A DNA stretch of 64,000 bases. Source: CALHKP01 sp963558075. Its GTDB lineage: Bacteria; Bacillota; Clostridia; Peptostreptococcales; Anaerovoracaceae. The stretch is taken from assembly GCA_963558075.1 (NCBI GenBank), contig CAUWFN010000009.1:1-64000 (forward strand), given 5' to 3'. A model generated the notes under the pieces. The model made no database searches and had not been told where the DNA came from. It was given only the letters and a program-made list of their open reading frames with translations. Below are positions 60,032-64,000 of the stretch, piece after piece. The number at the start of each line of letters is the position of its first letter. The first letter of the stretch is position 1. The translations under genes were made by a program, and so were the position numbers.

Positions 60032-61159
60032 CTATTTTGCTGTATCTGCTTGAATTATACTTGCCTCTGCACGCTCGCTTAGACGAAGCTTTGCTTTTCG
60101 TCCCTGAATATCTCTGTAAGCTGCGAGAACAAGGAATATTACTCCAAGGTAGCCACTGAATGGATAGATAACGTTTACAAGAACCTTAAAATCAGTCATT
60201 CCAAGGACTAGACCTACGGCTGAAACGATGAATGCAACGATAACGCATTTTTTGCTCTTATCTTCAGCAAAGGTTCTTACAACACCCCAAAGCATAGGGA
60301 CTGTTGTTGTGTATATACCGCAGCAGATGATTACAGAAAATGCAACTGCAAGAACAGGACTGATCTTCTGTGCGAGAACAAGAGTTGGAACTGCCTTTGA
60401 GTACAGACCATCGATATTAGCTGTAAGTCCAAGGTTCATTACAATTACAGAAGCTCCAAATAAAAGTCCGCCGATAAATCCGCTGAGGCTCGCTTCTTTT
60501 GCGCTTCCTGCGCCTTTACCTATGCTTGATGCAAGAACTATAACTACGACAGTGTTAAATCCTGGATAAAGGATTGCAGAGCCGAGCCATCCGCCCTGAG
60601 CAGTTGTAATATCAAGATCTGGAATTAATGCAATTGATTCTGAAAGATTGCCAGCACCTGTAACTATTCCGTATATACCGATTCCAACAGCAAAGACGAT
60701 AATTACACTTCCTAGAGTTCCAAGAACGTCTGTAATCTTTGTCAGGCCTAGAATAACTGTGAAAAATGCAAGGGTAGCCATGCCGATACGACCAATCATA
60801 GGATTTAAACCGAAATATTCACTCAGAGTAGTACCTGCTCCAGAGATCATGATTAGGAATACACCAAACAGGAAAATCTGCATTATAATCTGAATTACTT
60901 TACCTGTTTTTTTGCCAAAATAGTAGCCGACGATATCCCCTGGTTCCTTCAGCTGCTGTTCATAGCCATGTTTCATGAATCTGCTTCCGGCCCATGCAAA
61001 CAGGATTGTTGTTACGACAGTTCCTGCTATCCCCATAGCTCCGTGAGCTGTAAAAAACTGCATGATTTCCTGACCTGTAGCAAAGCCTGAACCTATCGCA
61101 CAGGCGATAAAAGCTCCAGAAAATTTACATACTCTTGCAATGCTTACATTGTTATTCAT
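60032..61159 (-). CDS. YkvI-family membrane transporter
   Basis: A 375-residue integral membrane protein with about ten to eleven helices, related to B. subtilis YkvI and the amino acid/sodium symporter fold. It opens VCKFSGAFIACAIGSGFATGQEIMQFF, where the unwound-helix motif GSGFATGQE typifies substrate- and ion-binding. MILGLTKITDVLG-like and VNVIYPFSGYLGVIFLVLAAY segments follow. The substrate is unknown; a neighbouring GlnL-like regulator suggests an amino acid. It is convergent with the regulator gene. Confidence 0.8.
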   Translation of the reverse strand: MNNNVSIARVCKFSGAFIACAIGSGFATGQEIMQFFTAHGAMGIAGTVVTTILFAWAGSRFMKHGYEQQLKEPGDIVGYYFGKKTGKVIQIIMQIFLFGVFLIMISGAGTTLSEYFGLNPMIGRIGMATLAFFTVILGLTKITDVLGTLGSVIIVFAVGIGIYGIVTGAGNLSESIALIPDLDITTAQGGWLGSAILYPGFNTVVVIVLASSIGKGAGSAKEASLSGFIGGLLFGASVIVMNLGLTANIDGLYSKAVPTLVLAQKISPVLAVAFSVIICCGIYTTTVPMLWGVVRTFAEDKSKKCVIVAFIVSAVGLVLGMTDFKVLVNVIYPFSGYLGVIFLVLAAYRDIQGRKAKLRLSERAEASIIQADTAK

Positions 61160-61365
61160 AAGTAAAAACCTTCCTTTCTATTAACTAACCTCTAATTCTT
61201 TACCTTTAATCAAAACGGCAGAATTGAATGAATTATCTGCTATTTACTGTATGTATTAAGTATAATACACAAGGTACAGCAGGTAACAGAAAGTTACGAA
61301 TAGTAATTTCTCAAAAAGCAAGTATACAATCTGACCCCTTGTATCAGGTTCAGTACAAAAAAATC

Positions 61366-61394
61366 TTGAATACAATGTGCACTTATGGTAGAAT
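61366..61394 (+). promoter_or_regulatory. Promoter of tadA
   Basis: TTGAAT (61366-61371) and TAGAAT (61389-61394) are 17 bases apart. The predicted transcription start (about 61401) is only a few bases from ATG 61405. Confidence 0.6.
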
Positions 61395-61404
61395 TATAAG
61401 ATAT

Positions 61405-61881
61405 ATGGATAAGTTTATGATAGAGGCACTCAAAGAGGCCGAAAAAGCGAGAAACCTTGGAGAAATTCCTATAGGCGCTGTAATCGTAAAGGATAACGAG
61501 ATTATCAGCAGAGGACACAATCTCACAGAAACCACCAAGGATCCGACTGCCCATGCAGAGATGATTGCAATCAGAAATGCAGCTAAGGTGCTCGGAGGAT
61601 GGCGGCTGTTAGGTTGCGATATGTATGTAACTATTGAACCATGCTCTATGTGTGCGGGAGCACTTGTATGGTCCCGAATCAGAAAGCTTTACATAGGTTC
61701 AAGAGATCCAAAGGCGGGGGCCTGCGGTTCTGTTCTAAATATCGTTCAGAACGAGCGGCTTAACCACCAGATAGAGACGGAAGTAGGAATTATGGAAGCC
61801 GAATGCAGCCAGATTGTAAAAGGTTTTTTCCATGACTTAAGAAATAAAAAAAAGAACAAAAAATCGGAGGAACAGAAATGA
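61405..61881 (+). CDS. tadA: tRNA(Arg) adenosine-34 deaminase TadA
   Basis: It deaminates adenosine-34 of tRNA-Arg(ACG) to inosine. The zinc site has HAEMIAIRNAAKVLGGWRL (HAE) and IEPCSMCAGALVWSRI (PCxxC). GSRDPKAGACGSVLNIV follows. I place the start at ATG 61405 (MDKFMIEALKEAEKARNLG), which gives 159 residues, the normal length. No good ribosome binding site is present; ATG 61417 is an alternative. A longer in-frame ORF from 61228 would run across the promoter. It overlaps the next gene by four bases. Confidence 0.93.
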   Translation: MDKFMIEALKEAEKARNLGEIPIGAVIVKDNEIISRGHNLTETTKDPTAHAEMIAIRNAAKVLGGWRLLGCDMYVTIEPCSMCAGALVWSRIRKLYIGSRDPKAGACGSVLNIVQNERLNHQIETEVGIMEAECSQIVKGFFHDLRNKKKNKKSEEQK

Positions 61882-62759
61882 AGAGAATAAGCTTTGTTGC
61901 TTGTCTTACAGCATTTATGATTATGCTGGCATCATCAGCTGTATTTGCTGATTCAACACTTAAGATTACAGAGGCATATCCGCATGACGGACAGAAGAAC
62001 ACTACAGTAGAAAACATGAGTGTTAAGCTTACATTTAATAATCCTGTAGATGCCAAGGAAAATCATAAGGCAAACCTAAAATGCATCAGCATAAAAGATA
62101 ACAAAGGCAAAAAGCTACCTACAAAGGTTTACTACAACCCAGAAGATAGCAAGCAGGTTCTTGTTCTTGTAGATATGACTGACAAGAAAATCAAAGAAAA
62201 GAAGATTAAAATCAAGGACAACGCAAAATACACACTGACAGTTACAGATGATTTCACTGACAATGCAGGAAATACACTTGCAGAAACAGAGAAGATTTCA
62301 TTTACAACTTTAAATCAGGCATGGAATACAAAGGTATACATGATCATGATGCTTTTGATGTTCGGAGGAATGTTCTTCTTCTCATCACGTCAGGCTAAGA
62401 AGCATATGGCTGAAAATCAGCAGACAACAAAAGAAGAACCGTTTAACCCATATAAGGAAGCAAAGAAAACAGGTAAGCCTCTTGCAGAGGTAATTGCTCA
62501 GCACGAAAAAGAAGAAGCAAAGAAGGCTGCAAAAGAAGCAAAGAAAGCGGCTCATGCTCATAAGGAAGAAGATGACTACGAGGAAGACTACGAAGAAGAA
62601 CTTCTACCAGGTCACTTCAAAGTAAAGGCTGCAAAACCAATTGCCGCAGCCGGTGGAAAATATATTACAGGAAGAAAGGCAAAGGCCGAAGCAAGAAAAG
62701 CTGAGGAAGAAAGACTTGCCAAAAGAAGAGCCGCAGCTAAAAAGAAAAAGAAGAAATAG
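61878..62759 (+). CDS. Exported Ig-like domain protein with membrane anchor and basic tail
   Basis: I do not recognise a named family. The N-terminus is a signal peptide (KRISFVACLTAFMIMLASSAVFA). An Ig-like domain of the SbsA/Big_5 type spans about 25-150 (TLKITEAYPHDGQKNTTVE to LAETEKISFTTLN). One transmembrane helix follows (VYMIMMLLMFGGMFFFSS). The last 130 residues would then be cytoplasmic, with alternating Lys/Ala- and Asp/Glu-rich stretches and a KKKKKK end. The basic tail suggests nucleic acid or membrane contact. ATGA overlap with tadA implies coupled translation. Confidence 0.7.
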   Translation: MKRISFVACLTAFMIMLASSAVFADSTLKITEAYPHDGQKNTTVENMSVKLTFNNPVDAKENHKANLKCISIKDNKGKKLPTKVYYNPEDSKQVLVLVDMTDKKIKEKKIKIKDNAKYTLTVTDDFTDNAGNTLAETEKISFTTLNQAWNTKVYMIMMLLMFGGMFFFSSRQAKKHMAENQQTTKEEPFNPYKEAKKTGKPLAEVIAQHEKEEAKKAAKEAKKAAHAHKEEDDYEEDYEEELLPGHFKVKAAKPIAAAGGKYITGRKAKAEARKAEEERLAKRRAAAKKKKKK

Positions 62760-62768
62760 TTACGACCA

Positions 62769-62807
62769 GAAAAAATGAGCGGCATAACCGCTCATTTTCT
62801 TTTTTTA
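62769..62807 (+). terminator. Terminator after the Ig-like gene
   Basis: GAAAAAATGAGCGG (62769-62782) pairs with CCGCTCATTTTC (62788-62799), followed by seven T. Confidence 0.9.
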
Positions 62808-62853
62808 AATGTGCCATAGATTTGCACATTTAGATCGGAAGGATGTGTAACCC

Positions 62854-63819
62854 ATGAGAAACGAAATAGTAATAGCATCGTATGCCAAGATTAATCTGTC
62901 GATAGACGTGGGAGCTGTTATGGAAAACGGAATGCATCCCGTTGATATGATAATGCAGCAGCTTCTTTTTCACGATGATGTGAAAATCATGTATGAGGAA
63001 AATAGAGATGGGCAGAGCGGCTTTGATATAAAATTAAAATCAAATAAGCCATTTCTCCCTACTGACCAGAGAAATCTAGCCTACAGAGCGGCGATGCTTA
63101 TGATTGAATACGTGAATGCGCACCATGATAGATATAGAGATGTTGCAGGCGGAGGAAGTATCTTTATTGATATTACGAAGAGAATTCCTGTCGCGGCAGG
63201 ACTTGCAGGCGGAAGCGGCAATGCAGCGGCTGTACTGCATGGACTTAATACAATCTGGAACCTTAGACTTTCTCTTTCTGAGCTTTGTGATCTTGGTAAA
63301 GAGCTTGGATCTGATATTCCGTTTTGTCTTATTGGACAGGCAAGAGGAAACTACATGCTCCCAAAAAAGATTCGCAAAGACCCTATGGCATCATCATGTG
63401 CTAGGGCTACAGGAACAGGAACTGAGCTTGAGGTTCTAAAGCCTTTTAAGAGGGCAGTTGTAATAGCAAAGCCTCCGATGGGGGTTTCAACAAAGGAAGT
63501 TTATCAGGGAATCGATTCTTGTGAGATACTGGAGCGTCCTGACAATGACAGGCTTGCAGTAGGTCTTGCCGAAAAGAATGAGAAGCTGATACTTGATAAT
63601 ATGATAAATGTGCTGGAGAATTATACACTTCAAGCATGTCCTGAGGTTGCAGAGCTGAAGACGTTTGTAAGCGGTATTGATTCTGCGCAGAAGGTTTTGA
63701 TGAGCGGAAGCGGTCCGACAATATTTGCTTTGTTCTCTACAATGGAGGATGCTTTTGATGCATGTGATCGAATTAGAAAAAAAGGGTATGAAGCGTACTG
63801 GACAAAGATGACGAGGTGA
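62854..63819 (+). CDS. ispE: 4-diphosphocytidyl-2-C-methyl-D-erythritol kinase
   Basis: A GHMP-family kinase that phosphorylates CDP-ME in the MEP isoprenoid pathway. ASYAKINLSIDVGAVMENGMH is the N-terminal signature. The ATP-binding glycine loop is RIPVAAGLAGGSGNAAAVLHG, and KELGSDIPFCLIG and LMSGSGPTIFALFS complete the family motifs. Length 321 is slightly long because of a segment near 170-190. AAGGATG-type sequence precedes ATG 62854. It is 12 bases before a GntR regulator gene. Confidence 0.93.
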   Translation: MRNEIVIASYAKINLSIDVGAVMENGMHPVDMIMQQLLFHDDVKIMYEENRDGQSGFDIKLKSNKPFLPTDQRNLAYRAAMLMIEYVNAHHDRYRDVAGGGSIFIDITKRIPVAAGLAGGSGNAAAVLHGLNTIWNLRLSLSELCDLGKELGSDIPFCLIGQARGNYMLPKKIRKDPMASSCARATGTGTELEVLKPFKRAVVIAKPPMGVSTKEVYQGIDSCEILERPDNDRLAVGLAEKNEKLILDNMINVLENYTLQACPEVAELKTFVSGIDSAQKVLMSGSGPTIFALFSTMEDAFDACDRIRKKGYEAYWTKMTR

Positions 63820-63831
63820 TAGGAGAAGATT

Positions 63832-64000
63832 ATGCTGAATTTTGATTTACAGAATCATAGGTTATTACGAGAAGTTGTTTATGAGGAGCTAAAAAAACAG
63901 ATTCTAGCCGGTAGTATCACTCCCGGCATGAGAATGATGGAGGTTGAACTTGCAGAGGATATGGGCGTGAGCAGAACGCCTGTAAGAGAGGCTATCAGAA
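63832..64000 (+). CDS. GntR-family transcriptional regulator, 3' end cut by window
   Basis: Only the first 56 codons are in the window. They contain a winged-helix DNA-binding domain of the GntR/FadR kind: LREVVYEELKKQILAGSITPG, MMEVELAEDMGVSRTPVREAIR. The latter is the family recognition helix. The ligand-binding domain is outside the window, so the subfamily cannot be set. TAGGAG precedes ATG 63832, and the gene is 12 bases after ispE. Confidence 0.9.
   Translation, partial: MLNFDLQNHRLLREVVYEELKKQILAGSITPGMRMMEVELAEDMGVSRTPVREAIR

Noticed and set aside
61228..61404. N-terminal extension of tadA from 61228
   Set aside because: The added 59 residues have no family similarity and would cross a good promoter at 61366-61394. 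TadA proteins normally begin near the MDKFMIEAL segment.
1..64000. Mobile elements, CRISPR arrays, prophage genes, tRNA or rRNA genes
   Set aside because: No transposase, integrase or phage-like proteins, no regularly spaced repeats and no cloverleaf or rRNA signature sequence were found. The only tandem repeat is the short duplication near 57755.

Overview
This 64-kb window is AT-rich chromosomal DNA from an obligately anaerobic, amino-acid-fermenting Firmicute of the class Clostridia. The taxonomic guess is Peptostreptococcales / Anaerovoracaceae (Clostridiales Family XIII). It rests on gene content: a complete Stickland-type ornithine degradation operon, an [FeFe]-hydrogenase, sigma-54 control, GTP-dependent PEPCK and a Gram-positive envelope. 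The window lies beside the replication origin. The left edge cuts rnpA and continues yidD-yidC-jag-mnmE-mnmG-rsmG-parA-parB, with a perfect parS, followed by gdpP-rplI-dnaB. No tRNA, rRNA, CRISPR array, insertion sequence or prophage was seen.

Layout: (1) 1-11.8 kb, origin-proximal housekeeping genes. (2) 11.8-19 kb, a DnaD-type protein ending in a DnaC-like N-terminal region without the ATPase, then an M23 peptidase, DivIC, RNase M5, RsmA, an LtaS-like sulfatase and an acetyltransferase. (3) 19-28.2 kb, aroB, a YdcF protein, an [FeFe]-hydrogenase, and a TetR / DUF308 / MMPL exporter / YhgE-like module. (4) 28.4-34.2 kb, a giant surface M14 carboxypeptidase, RNase HI, a YycJ/WalJ hydrolase behind a hairpin-rich leader, and RlmH. 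(5) 34.4-36.9 kb, an ArsR-TrkH-TrkA potassium uptake operon on the minus strand. (6) 37-47.3 kb, the ornithine locus: an enhancer-binding activator, then ord-ortA-ortB-oraS-oraE-glmL-orr behind a canonical sigma-54 promoter. (7) 47.7-52.7 kb, NhaC, PEPCK and a VanY-type carboxypeptidase. (8) 52.8-57.6 kb, a minus-strand pyrimidine operon cvpA-pyrK-pyrD-pyrF-pyrE-pyrB, in which PyrB carries a PyrI-like zinc domain. (9) 57.7-64 kb, a GlnK/GlnL-like two-component system, a YkvI-type transporter, TadA, an Ig-like membrane protein, IspE and a cut GntR regulator.

How the genes work together: Orr racemises L-ornithine to D-ornithine. OraS/OraE (B12 and PLP) convert it to 2,4-diaminopentanoate, with the GlmL-like protein as likely reactivase. 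Ord oxidises and deaminates that product, and OrtA/OrtB cleave it with CoA to acetyl-CoA and alanine. The activator gene and the operon share three copies of the palindrome GCAAAAATATTTGC. One copy overlaps the activator's own -35 box and two lie upstream of the sigma-54 promoter, which suggests combined autorepression and remote activation.

The observations most worth a second look are the sigma-54/UAS circuit, the DnaD-DnaC(N) chimera lacking an AAA+ domain, PyrB with a PyrI-like zinc module, a GdpP without membrane segments, a Cys cluster at the end of the GlmL-like protein, and structured leaders before yycJ, trkA and arsR.
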